Assembly (NCBI RefSeq): GCF_042646385.1
Contig: NZ_JBHRTO010000001.1
Coordinates: 744,001 to 808,000, forward strand
Source of the DNA: Cypionkella sinensis
Lineage (GTDB): Bacteria; Pseudomonadota; Alphaproteobacteria; Rhodobacterales; Rhodobacteraceae
Direction of reading: 5' to 3'
DNA length: 64,000 nucleotides
Shown: positions 58,278 through 64,000 of the stretch, piece after piece
Position numbering within the stretch: position 1 is the first letter of the stretch
Layout of the letters: each line of letters begins with the position of its first letter
Translations under genes and position numbers: made by a program
Notes under the pieces: model-generated
Databases searched by the model: none
The model's input: the letters and a program-made list of their open reading frames with translations, nothing else
Told to the model about the DNA's origin: nothing

Positions 58278-59228
58278 TTGCGTGACCTCAAGCTGCCGGA
58301 CCAACGCCACCCGGAAAAGGCGCATAAGCCTGACAATGCCCAGCCGAAAAAGCCCGACTGGATCCGGGTGCGCGCGCCAACCTCGGAAGGTTACAAGAAA
58401 ACCCGCGATATCTTGCGCGAGAAAAAGCTGGTGACGGTTTGTGAAGAGGCCGGCTGTCCGAATGTTGGCGAGTGCTGGAGCCAAGGCCACGCAACCATGA
58501 TGATCATGGGCGAGATCTGCACGCGCGGCTGTTCGTTCTGCAATATCGCGACCGGTAAGCCGCAAAATCTTGATGCGTTCGAGCCGGGACGGGTGGCGCA
58601 TGCGGTGGCTGAGTTGGGGTTGAACCATGTGGTGATCACGAGCGTGGACCGTGACGATTTGGAAGATGGCGGGGCGGAGCATTTCGCCCAGACTATCCGC
58701 GCGATCCGCCACCGCTCGCCAGCCACCACGATCGAGATTCTGACGCCGGATTTTCTGAAATGCCCACCGTCGGCGCTGGAAAAGGTGGTCGAAGCGCGGC
58801 CGGATGTGTTCAACCACAATCTTGAAACCGTCCCCGGCCTTTACCCCACCGTGCGTCCCGGTGCGCGGTATTTCCATTCGTTGCGGGTGTTGCAGAAGGT
58901 CAAGGAACTCGACCCGACCTTGTTCACCAAATCGGGCATCATGGTGGGCTTGGGCGAAGATCGCCAAGGCGTGCATCAGGTGATGGATGACATGCGCGCG
59001 GCAGATGTCGATTTTCTGACGATTGGTCAGTATCTGCAACCGACGCCGAAACATCACCGGGTGGATCGCTTCGTCACACCGGATGAGTTCAAAAGCTATG
59101 AGCAGACTGCGTTCGGCAAAGGCTTTCTGATGGTCTCGGCCACGCCGCTGACGCGGTCAAGCTATCACGCGGGCGATGATTTCGCCCGGCTGCGTAGCGC
59201 GCGCTTGCAAAAGCTGGGGCGGGCTTAG
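58278..59228 (+). CDS. lipA: Lipoyl synthase
   Basis: Radical-SAM enzyme that inserts two sulfurs into octanoyl groups on the lipoyl domains. The 316-residue protein has the auxiliary cluster motif CEEAGCPNVGEC, the radical-SAM motif CTRGCSFCN, and the C-terminal RSSYHAGDD with the conserved Ser. The start is TTG at 58278 (MRDLKLPDQRHPEKAHKPDN), with GGGGA upstream; homologues begin at the same residue. It modifies PdhB and PdhC, among other targets. Divergent from aqpZ. Confidence 0.96.
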   Translation: MRDLKLPDQRHPEKAHKPDNAQPKKPDWIRVRAPTSEGYKKTRDILREKKLVTVCEEAGCPNVGECWSQGHATMMIMGEICTRGCSFCNIATGKPQNLDAFEPGRVAHAVAELGLNHVVITSVDRDDLEDGGAEHFAQTIRAIRHRSPATTIEILTPDFLKCPPSALEKVVEARPDVFNHNLETVPGLYPTVRPGARYFHSLRVLQKVKELDPTLFTKSGIMVGLGEDRQGVHQVMDDMRAADVDFLTIGQYLQPTPKHHRVDRFVTPDEFKSYEQTAFGKGFLMVSATPLTRSSYHAGDDFARLRSARLQKLGRA

Positions 59229-59250
59229 CGGCTCAGCATTGGAAAATGCA

Positions 59251-59280
59251 AAACGGCGGCTCTTGCGGGCCGCCGTTTTT
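59251..59280 (+). terminator. Terminator of lipA
   Basis: 10-bp stem AAACGGCGGC/GCCGCCGTTT with an 8-base loop and further T. The A-rich 5' side means it could also serve the convergent cytochrome c' gene. Confidence 0.9.
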
Positions 59281-59297
59281 GTAAATCGCGGGACCGA

Positions 59298-59768
59298 TCA
59301 GCTTTCGGGCTGACGGTAAGCCTTGTGGCAGGCAGAGCATGCGCCGCCCAGTTGCGCCATGCTGGCCTTGATTGCATCGGCATCGGTGGCAGCGGCGGTC
59401 TGCATCGCGGCGGCGGCGTTGTTCAGATCGGCAACCTTGGCCAGAAAATCATCCTGCTTGGCCCAAACATCGGCCAGCGCATAGCTGTCAGCGGATTTGC
59501 CATTCTCGGACCCAGCCGGGAATTGCGCCATCGAGATCACCGAGGCAATCGCCGCGACATTGGCCGCCGCTTTGGTAGCTGCCGTCTTGTCATAGGCGGC
59601 CTCTCCCTTAGCCATGCCGCCCAAAGTGCCCAGATCGCTGGCCATTTGCAGCATCAGGCCGTGCCGGGTTTCCACCGCATCGGCAAACGGATCTTCGGCA
59701 TCCTGCGCATAGACGCCAAACGCCGTCAGCGCCGCCATGGTGGTAAAGGCTATAAGACGTTTCTTCAT
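59298..59768 (-). CDS. Cytochrome c', periplasmic
   Basis: 156 residues with a signal peptide (MKKRLIAFTTMAALTAFGVYA, then QDAED). The four-helix-bundle cytochrome c' layout has the heme motif CSACHKAYR near the C-terminus. The protein binds NO and may protect from nitrosative stress or serve electron transfer. GGAG before the ATG at 59768 supports the start; the frame remains open upstream but without family similarity. Confidence 0.92.
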   Translation of the reverse strand: MKKRLIAFTTMAALTAFGVYAQDAEDPFADAVETRHGLMLQMASDLGTLGGMAKGEAAYDKTAATKAAANVAAIASVISMAQFPAGSENGKSADSYALADVWAKQDDFLAKVADLNNAAAAMQTAAATDADAIKASMAQLGGACSACHKAYRQPES

Positions 59769-59948
59769 CAACTTCTCCGCTTGCAAAGCGCGCAACGTGG
59801 CGCGCAGGCTGGCCCGTTCTTGACGCTGCCGGGTAGCGGCAGGCTTGCGCAGGGCCGCATGCAAAGCAAGGGGGGCTGGGATAGGCGCTGGTGCTAAATC
59901 CTTGTAATACACAAAGAGTTTACGGCTGCGATCCGCTGATACAGCCGC

Positions 59949-60566
59949 TTAGGCCGGGGGAAGAAAGCTTTGATAGCAGGCTTGAAACGCTGCCGTCGCC
60001 TCAAGTCGCGCGGTCAACGCGTGCAGATGTGGAAGTGCAGGGGCGTCGATCAAGCCCGGATGCGCCTCGGTCACGAAGCGCCATGCGCAGGCGACGGCAA
60101 TATCGGCATGGGTGAGCGCGCCAAACCAATAGGGGCCGGGATGGGTGGCCAGATCAGCCTCTAGTGCCGCCAGAACCGCATTGATCTGGGCGCGGCAGCG
60201 TGCCTCGAACATCGCCGAAGTGGTCTGATGCAGCGCACGTTCGTAAAACAGGCTGACCGCCTTATCAGCCAGACCACAGGCGAGGGCGGCAACTTTCATC
60301 ACCCGATGCCGCGCAGGTTCGGTGCGCGGAAACATCGGCTCGGCCACCGCCGCATCAAGATAATCCAGCATCAGATGGCTGTCGATCAGCACAAAGCCAT
60401 CATCCAGCACCAGCGTCGGCACCCGCGTCAGCGGATTGTAACCCCGCAAACGGTCTGCATCACCAAAGGCTGACCACGGCTGATGCTGGAAATCCATGCC
60501 ATAAAGTGTCATGGCGATGCCCACCCTGCGCACGAACGGGCTGTCGTATTGGCCGATCAGGATCAC
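59949..60566 (-). CDS. Glutathione S-transferase family protein
   Basis: 205 residues. The N-terminal thioredoxin-like domain begins MILIGQYDSPFVRRVGIAM and has the cis-Pro region NPLTRVPTLVLDDG; a Ser in YDSPFVRR is probably the catalytic residue. The C-terminal helical domain has LTHADIAVACAWRF. A typical bacterial GST; substrate unknown. It begins at the base next to the cytochrome c stop, so the two share a transcript. Confidence 0.92.
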   Translation of the reverse strand: MILIGQYDSPFVRRVGIAMTLYGMDFQHQPWSAFGDADRLRGYNPLTRVPTLVLDDGFVLIDSHLMLDYLDAAVAEPMFPRTEPARHRVMKVAALACGLADKAVSLFYERALHQTTSAMFEARCRAQINAVLAALEADLATHPGPYWFGALTHADIAVACAWRFVTEAHPGLIDAPALPHLHALTARLEATAAFQACYQSFLPPA

Positions 60567-61457
60567 TCAGTTCACCGGCGGCACAAGTTGCAGATAGGCG
60601 GCCACCGCCTGCCGGTCTGACTCCGGCAGTTTGGCCATGTTCTCGACCACATGCGCCATATGTCCCCCAACCGAGTCAAATTCCGGGGTAAAGCCCGAGG
60701 TTAGATATTCCACCACATCGGCCGCAGACCACGTCAGTTTTGCTGGCGTGATGTTCGGTGTGCGACCCTTGCCATCGGGGTTCGGGGCACCCGACAACCA
60801 TTTATCGCGCTGCAAGCCACCCAAGGCGTTGCGCGGCGTGTGGCATTCACCGCAATGCGCCAGCGCTTCGGCGATGTAGCGGCCGCGGATCTGCTCGGGC
60901 GTCAGATCGCCTGCAATCACCCAATCGTCGCGCATGAACAGCAGTTTCCAGATGCCCAGAGACCGGCGGATGTTGAACGGAAAGCTGATCTGATGCGGTT
61001 TGCTGGGTTCAGCAGAGGCGGGCAGGCCATCCATGAATGCCTTCAGATCGGCCACATCCTGCGGCTCCATCTTGTTATAGGCGTTATAGGGCAGGGCGGG
61101 ATAGAGATGCTCGCCGTCCTTGCCAACACCTTGGGTGATCGCATTGGCAAAATCCATCAAGGTCCAGCCGCCGATGCCCTGCACCGGATCGGGCGAGATG
61201 TTCGGCGCGATGAAGGTGCCAAAGGCCGAAGGAAACTCTTGCCCGCCCGCCAGCACGAGCGCATCTGCCCCCTTGGCATCCGCCGCCGCGTGACACGAGG
61301 CACAGCCCGCCGCCCAGAACACCAGCTCGCCTTTCGCGGCATCGCCTGTCAGTCCGTCATAGCGGGCACTATCAACCGAGTGCGGCGCCGAGAGCAGCAG
61401 AAAGCCGCCAAATCCCAAGAGGACAATGGCCAGAACGGCAGACAGCAAACGCGACAT
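60567..61457 (-). CDS. Diheme cytochrome c, membrane-anchored
   Basis: About 296 residues. An N-terminal hydrophobic segment (MSRLLSAVLAIVLLGFGGF...) acts as signal or anchor, then two c-type heme sites, CASCH (about residue 48) and CGECH (about residue 190). The layout resembles the cytochrome subunit of membrane-bound alcohol or sugar dehydrogenases. The start at 61457 has GAAGG 8 bases upstream; MKVFAM at 61472 is an alternative. No dehydrogenase subunit is adjacent. Co-transcribed with the GST gene. Confidence 0.88.
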   Translation of the reverse strand: MSRLLSAVLAIVLLGFGGFLLLSAPHSVDSARYDGLTGDAAKGELVFWAAGCASCHAAADAKGADALVLAGGQEFPSAFGTFIAPNISPDPVQGIGGWTLMDFANAITQGVGKDGEHLYPALPYNAYNKMEPQDVADLKAFMDGLPASAEPSKPHQISFPFNIRRSLGIWKLLFMRDDWVIAGDLTPEQIRGRYIAEALAHCGECHTPRNALGGLQRDKWLSGAPNPDGKGRTPNITPAKLTWSAADVVEYLTSGFTPEFDSVGGHMAHVVENMAKLPESDRQAVAAYLQLVPPVN

Positions 61458-61572
61458 GGCGAAAACCTTCATGCATAGCAGACCCCATGGTCTGGCCAAT
61501 TTCGCCGACACGTTACACCAGAATACCAGTTTGGGAAGAACGCATTTTAACCCTGAAGCATCCGCGCCGATC

Positions 61573-61746
61573 TTAGCGCAACCGCGGCTTGCCATTCACC
61601 GTCAACCAGTCGGGCCAGCCCCAGAAATGCTCGATCCCGAACAAAACAAAGCACAAGATCACCACGCCGACCACCAGCTTGACCCGCGACATTGGCGGCG
61701 GATTGCGCGCCCAGCGCGCCATGCGGATCAGCCAGATCGGATTCAT
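61573..61746 (-). CDS. 57-residue membrane protein coupled to hpt
   Basis: A short gene, too small for most gene finders. It begins MNPIWLIRMARWARNPPPMS, continues with one hydrophobic helix (about 22-40, VKLVVGVVILCFVLFGIEH) and ends FWGWPDWLTVNGKPRLR. The ATG overlaps the hpt stop by one base (TGATG), giving translational coupling. A basic N-terminal and a Trp-rich C-terminal side suggest an N-in single-span protein. Function unknown. Composition and coupling make it a credible gene. Confidence 0.65.
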   Translation of the reverse strand: MNPIWLIRMARWARNPPPMSRVKLVVGVVILCFVLFGIEHFWGWPDWLTVNGKPRLR

Positions 61747-62285
61747 CAATCTGTAAACCGCACTTTGCCGATGTAAGGCAGGTTGCGGTTGCGCTGTGCA
61801 AAATCAATGCCGTAGCCCACAACAAACTCATCGGGAATCTCAAACCCGGTCCAGGTCGCCTTGATATCCACCTCGCGCCGGGTGGGCTTATCGAGCAGCG
61901 CGCAAACTTCTAGCCGATGCGGGCTGCGCGACAGCAGCAGGTTTTTCACGTGATGCAGGGTAAATCCGGTATCAACAATATCCTCGACCACCAGCACATC
62001 CTGCCCGGCGATCTCGCCACGCAGGTCTTTCAGGATGCGGACCTCACGGCTGGAATGCATCGCATCGCCATAAGACGAGGCTTCGAGGAAATCCACCTGC
62101 ACCGGCAAATCAATCTCGCGCACAAGGTCAGCGATGAACACGAAAGACCCGCGCAACAGCCCGACCACGATCAGCTTGTCGCATCCGGCGTAATGCGCGG
62201 TGATCTCGCGCGCCAAAGCCTCGACCCGCGCGGCGATGGCCTTGGCCGAAATCATTTGGTCGATGACATAGGGTCGCGCTTGCAT
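61746..62285 (-). CDS. hpt: Hypoxanthine phosphoribosyltransferase
   Basis: Salvages hypoxanthine (and guanine) to IMP (GMP) with PRPP. 179 residues with the PRPP loop VLVVEDIVDTGFTL, the LLRGSFVFIADL region and the C-terminal IPDEFVVGYGIDFAQRNRNLPYIG, as in bacterial Hpt. First gene of a pair with a 57-residue membrane protein; divergent from the COQ10-like gene. Confidence 0.93.
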   Translation of the reverse strand: MQARPYVIDQMISAKAIAARVEALAREITAHYAGCDKLIVVGLLRGSFVFIADLVREIDLPVQVDFLEASSYGDAMHSSREVRILKDLRGEIAGQDVLVVEDIVDTGFTLHHVKNLLLSRSPHRLEVCALLDKPTRREVDIKATWTGFEIPDEFVVGYGIDFAQRNRNLPYIGKVRFTD

Positions 62286-62352
62286 GAGGGCCTCTTGATT
62301 TCCGGCTGTTTTCTAACCAATACCGCAACACAAGTCACGCGATAGGTTCCCC

Positions 62353-62811
62353 ATGCCGCATCACGCCGAGACAAAATCGCTGCCCTACAAAGCCGTACAG
62401 ATGTACGACCTTGTGGCCGATGTCGCGCGCTACCCCGAGTTCCTGCCTTGGACCGCGGCGGCCCGTATCCGCTCGCGCAGCCCGATCGCAGAGGGCGGTG
62501 AAGTGATGGAGGCCGATCTGGTGATCAGCTTCAAGGTGTTCCGCGAGAAATTCGGCAGCCGCGTCACCCTGCTGCCTGCGCAAAACAAGATCCTTACCGA
62601 ATACATCGACGGCCCGTTCAAACATCTGAAATCGATTTGGAGCTTTCGCGACACGCCCACAGGCTGCGATGTGGCGTTCGAGGTTGATTTCGAATTCCGC
62701 AACCCGATCCTCGCCGGCCTGATCGGTCTTGTGTTCAACGAAGCCATGACCCGCGTGGTGCGCGCCTTCGAGGCACGCGCGGCGAAACTCTACCCAGCGC
62801 AAATCCCCTAA
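62353..62811 (+). CDS. COQ10/RatA-family START-like protein
   Basis: 152 residues with a single polyketide-cyclase/START-type domain (LPYKAVQMYDLVADVARYPEFLPW ahead of a beta-rich body). Homologues include mitochondrial COQ10, which binds ubiquinone, and Escherichia coli RatA, described as a ribosome-association toxin. In alphaproteobacteria the ubiquinone-linked role is more likely. It probably helps place ubiquinone in respiration. Confidence 0.88.
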   Translation: MPHHAETKSLPYKAVQMYDLVADVARYPEFLPWTAAARIRSRSPIAEGGEVMEADLVISFKVFREKFGSRVTLLPAQNKILTEYIDGPFKHLKSIWSFRDTPTGCDVAFEVDFEFRNPILAGLIGLVFNEAMTRVVRAFEARAAKLYPAQIP

Positions 62812-62830
62812 AATTTATCTAAAAATTTGC

Positions 62831-62873
62831 TTCATCTTGGCTCAAATACTCCGGGGTGTGGGGCTGGCCCCAC
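62831..62873 (-). repeat. Dispersed GGATATTT 3'-end element, copy G (divergent)
   Basis: Minus strand: GTGGGGC CA GCCCCAC hairpin (62858-62873), then ACCCCGGAGTATTTGAGCCA and AGATGAAGC. The core reads GAGTATTT rather than GGATATTT. It lies downstream of, and in the same orientation as, the cinA-type gene. Confidence 0.5.
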
Positions 62874-62887
62874 TCCCGCAGATGCCC

Positions 62888-63349
62888 CTAGGCCAACGCG
62901 CCCAGAAGCATCGCCAAGGCATGATCCCGCGCCGCCAACCGCACCTTGTCGCGGCCCAAAGGCCCGAACTCCACCGTTTCCACCCGCACGGGCTTGCCAC
63001 GCTGCGCCAGAGCAAAACATACCCGCCCCTCGGGTTTGAACTCTGATCCGCCTGGCCCCGCGATGCCGGTGGTCGATACCGCCAGATCAGCCTGCGAATG
63101 TGCCAAAGCACCTTCGGCCATTGCCGCTGCCACAGGCTCGGACACCGCGCCGAACTCGGCCAGCAGTGCCGCGGGCACGCCCAGCATGTCGATCTTGGCC
63201 TGGTTGGAATAGGTGACGAAACCCCGGTCGAACACGTTGGACGAGCCCGCCGCATCGGTCAGCGCCGCAGCGATCATGCCGCCGGTGCAGCTTTCGGCGC
63301 AAGCGATACGGTAGCCCCAATAGCGCGCCAGCCGCAGCAACTCAGACAT
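62888..63349 (-). CDS. pncC: CinA-family nicotinamide-nucleotide amidohydrolase domain protein
   Basis: 153 residues, single-domain PncC/CinA C-terminal type. The signature ACAESCTGGMIAAALTDAAG is at the N-terminus and FVTYSNQAKIDMLGV and STTGIAGPGG follow. Such proteins hydrolyse nicotinamide mononucleotide to nicotinate mononucleotide in pyridine-nucleotide salvage. Starts 3 bases after pgpA ends on the same strand, so part of an ispF-pgpA-pncC unit. Confidence 0.9.
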   Translation of the reverse strand: MSELLRLARYWGYRIACAESCTGGMIAAALTDAAGSSNVFDRGFVTYSNQAKIDMLGVPAALLAEFGAVSEPVAAAMAEGALAHSQADLAVSTTGIAGPGGSEFKPEGRVCFALAQRGKPVRVETVEFGPLGRDKVRLAARDHALAMLLGALA

Positions 63350-63352
63350 ATG

Positions 63353-63850
63353 TCACCTCAGCAAGATCATCGGAATGTGATAGGCCGCAGCCGCCACGAT
63401 GGTGGCAATCCCAGCAAACAACCCCGCCCACAAATCGTCAAGCATAACCCCGGCCGGATCGTGCCGCCGGTCGGCGCGGCCGACCAGCCAGGGCTTCCAG
63501 ATGTCAAACAGCCGGAAGAACAGAAAGGCGGCAATCGGGGCGGGGTAGGGCAGAAAGCCCTCATGCCCGCGCCACCAGAAGGCGGCGGAGGAAAACAGCA
63601 AGGCGATCCATTGGCCAGCCACTTCGTCGATCACGAATTCCGACGGGTCGGCGGTGGGCGTGTCGCGCAACTCGACCGAAACCGCCCAGAAGCCCAAGGC
63701 GGTGACGGCCAACGTCGCCACCAGCAGCACCGGAAAGCCCGCGTAGCGGTCGATCAGCAGCGCCATGATCACCGCAACCAGCGACCCCCATGTGCCCGGC
63801 GCGGGTCGCAGCAGGCCTGCGCCAAACCAGATCGCCAAAGCCCGCGTCAT
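63353..63850 (-). CDS. pgpA: Phosphatidylglycerophosphatase A
   Basis: Removes the phosphate of phosphatidylglycerophosphate to give phosphatidylglycerol. 165 residues with FGAGLLRPAPGTWGSL near the N-terminus, the conserved FVIDEVAGQWIALL, and RLFDIWKPW followed by DLWAGLFAGI, typical of PgpA with several helices. The ATG at 63850 overlaps the ispF stop (ATGA), supporting this start. Middle of an ispF-pgpA-pncC unit. Confidence 0.93.
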   Translation of the reverse strand: MTRALAIWFGAGLLRPAPGTWGSLVAVIMALLIDRYAGFPVLLVATLAVTALGFWAVSVELRDTPTADPSEFVIDEVAGQWIALLFSSAAFWWRGHEGFLPYPAPIAAFLFFRLFDIWKPWLVGRADRRHDPAGVMLDDLWAGLFAGIATIVAAAAYHIPMILLR

Positions 63851-64000
63851 GCCCGCACCAAGGCGCAAGTCGCCATCGCGGCGATGCCTTCCTCGCGGCC
63901 GGTGAAGCCAAGACGTTCCGAGGTGGTGGCCTTTACCGACACCTTCTCTACCGCCACCTCCATGATCGCGGCCAAAGCCTGCCGCATCGCCTCGGCATGG
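63847..64000 (-). CDS. ispF: 2-C-methyl-D-erythritol 2,4-cyclodiphosphate synthase (IspF), C-terminal end
   Basis: Only the last 50 codons are in the window; the gene starts beyond base 64000. The residues include AIMEVAVEKVSVKATTSERL and GFTGREEGIAAMATCALVRA, the typical IspF C-terminus. In alphaproteobacteria this is usually the C-terminal domain of a fused IspDF enzyme of the MEP isoprenoid pathway, but the IspD half would lie outside the window. The stop overlaps the pgpA start by 4 bases. Confidence 0.88.
   Translation of the reverse strand, partial: HAEAMRQALAAIMEVAVEKVSVKATTSERLGFTGREEGIAAMATCALVRA

Overview
The window is a gene-dense, GC-rich stretch of an alphaproteobacterial chromosome, most likely of the family Rhodobacteraceae. 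The evidence is the 3' end of a gene transfer agent (GTA) cluster followed by cysE, a pyruvate dehydrogenase E1-beta carrying its own N-terminal lipoyl domain, a DUF6477/DUF6456 pair, a B12-dependent ribonucleotide reductase, a kdsA/kpsE/kpsT capsule-export cluster, and small DUF1127 and Fur/Mur-type proteins. The genus cannot be fixed from the sequence alone.

Layout. 0-4 kb: end of the GTA tail/baseplate gene, a small linked gene and cysE. 4-9.9 kb (minus strand): pdhA-pdhB-pdhC, ftsB, and a secreted unknown protein coupled to a DhnA-type class I fructose-bisphosphate aldolase. 10-20.3 kb: more glycolysis (pgk, eno) interleaved with an SDR, two tandem cyclophilin-type isomerases, tyrS, anmK, rarD, a fatty acid desaturase and a DAO-type flavoprotein. 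20.3-26.8 kb: two EamA exporters around a Fur-family regulator, then nrdJ behind a long leader with an NrdR box, a DnaA box and a candidate structured RNA. 26.8-28.1 kb: a small foreign-looking patch (orphan ImmA/IrrE peptidase, relic of an IS3-type left end) beside tRNA-Gln. 28.2-36.3 kb: a BaiN-like flavoprotein, kdsA-kpsE-kpsT, an NhaA relative, an SseB-domain protein and the rplM-rpsI ribosomal operon. 36.4-42.7 kb: a DUF1127 gene divergent from a MocR regulator with a twin operator between them, then a polyamine-type ABC transporter without a binding protein and a capsule-synthesis-type gene. 42.7-51.7 kb: TetR-ppk2, an alpha/beta hydrolase, metA, a small ATPase, a FadL-type porin, an EamA and an MFS exporter, a nitroreductase and an ABM monooxygenase. 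51.7-59.3 kb: guaA, a non-pyrrolysine MttB homologue, DUF6477/DUF6456, LysE, aqpZ and lipA. 59.3-64 kb: cytochrome c', GST, a diheme cytochrome c, a 57-residue membrane protein coupled to hpt, a COQ10-like protein, pncC/cinA, pgpA and the 3' end of ispF.

How it works together. Much of the window is central metabolism: aldolase, Pgk and enolase feed the pyruvate dehydrogenase complex, and LipA makes the lipoyl cofactor that the complex needs. NrdJ and possibly the MttB homologue tie the strain to cobalamin. KdsA, KpsE, KpsT and the capsule-type protein point to a Kdo-linked surface polysaccharide, although no KpsM permease is present here.

The most notable unexplained signals are the nrdJ leader, in which one segment can pair with either of two copies of the same sequence; a family of seven short 3'-end elements sharing a GGATATTT core followed by an AGA-type tail; a 17-bp perfect-arm palindrome found just after two stop codons; and the twin operator at the MocR/DUF1127 junction.
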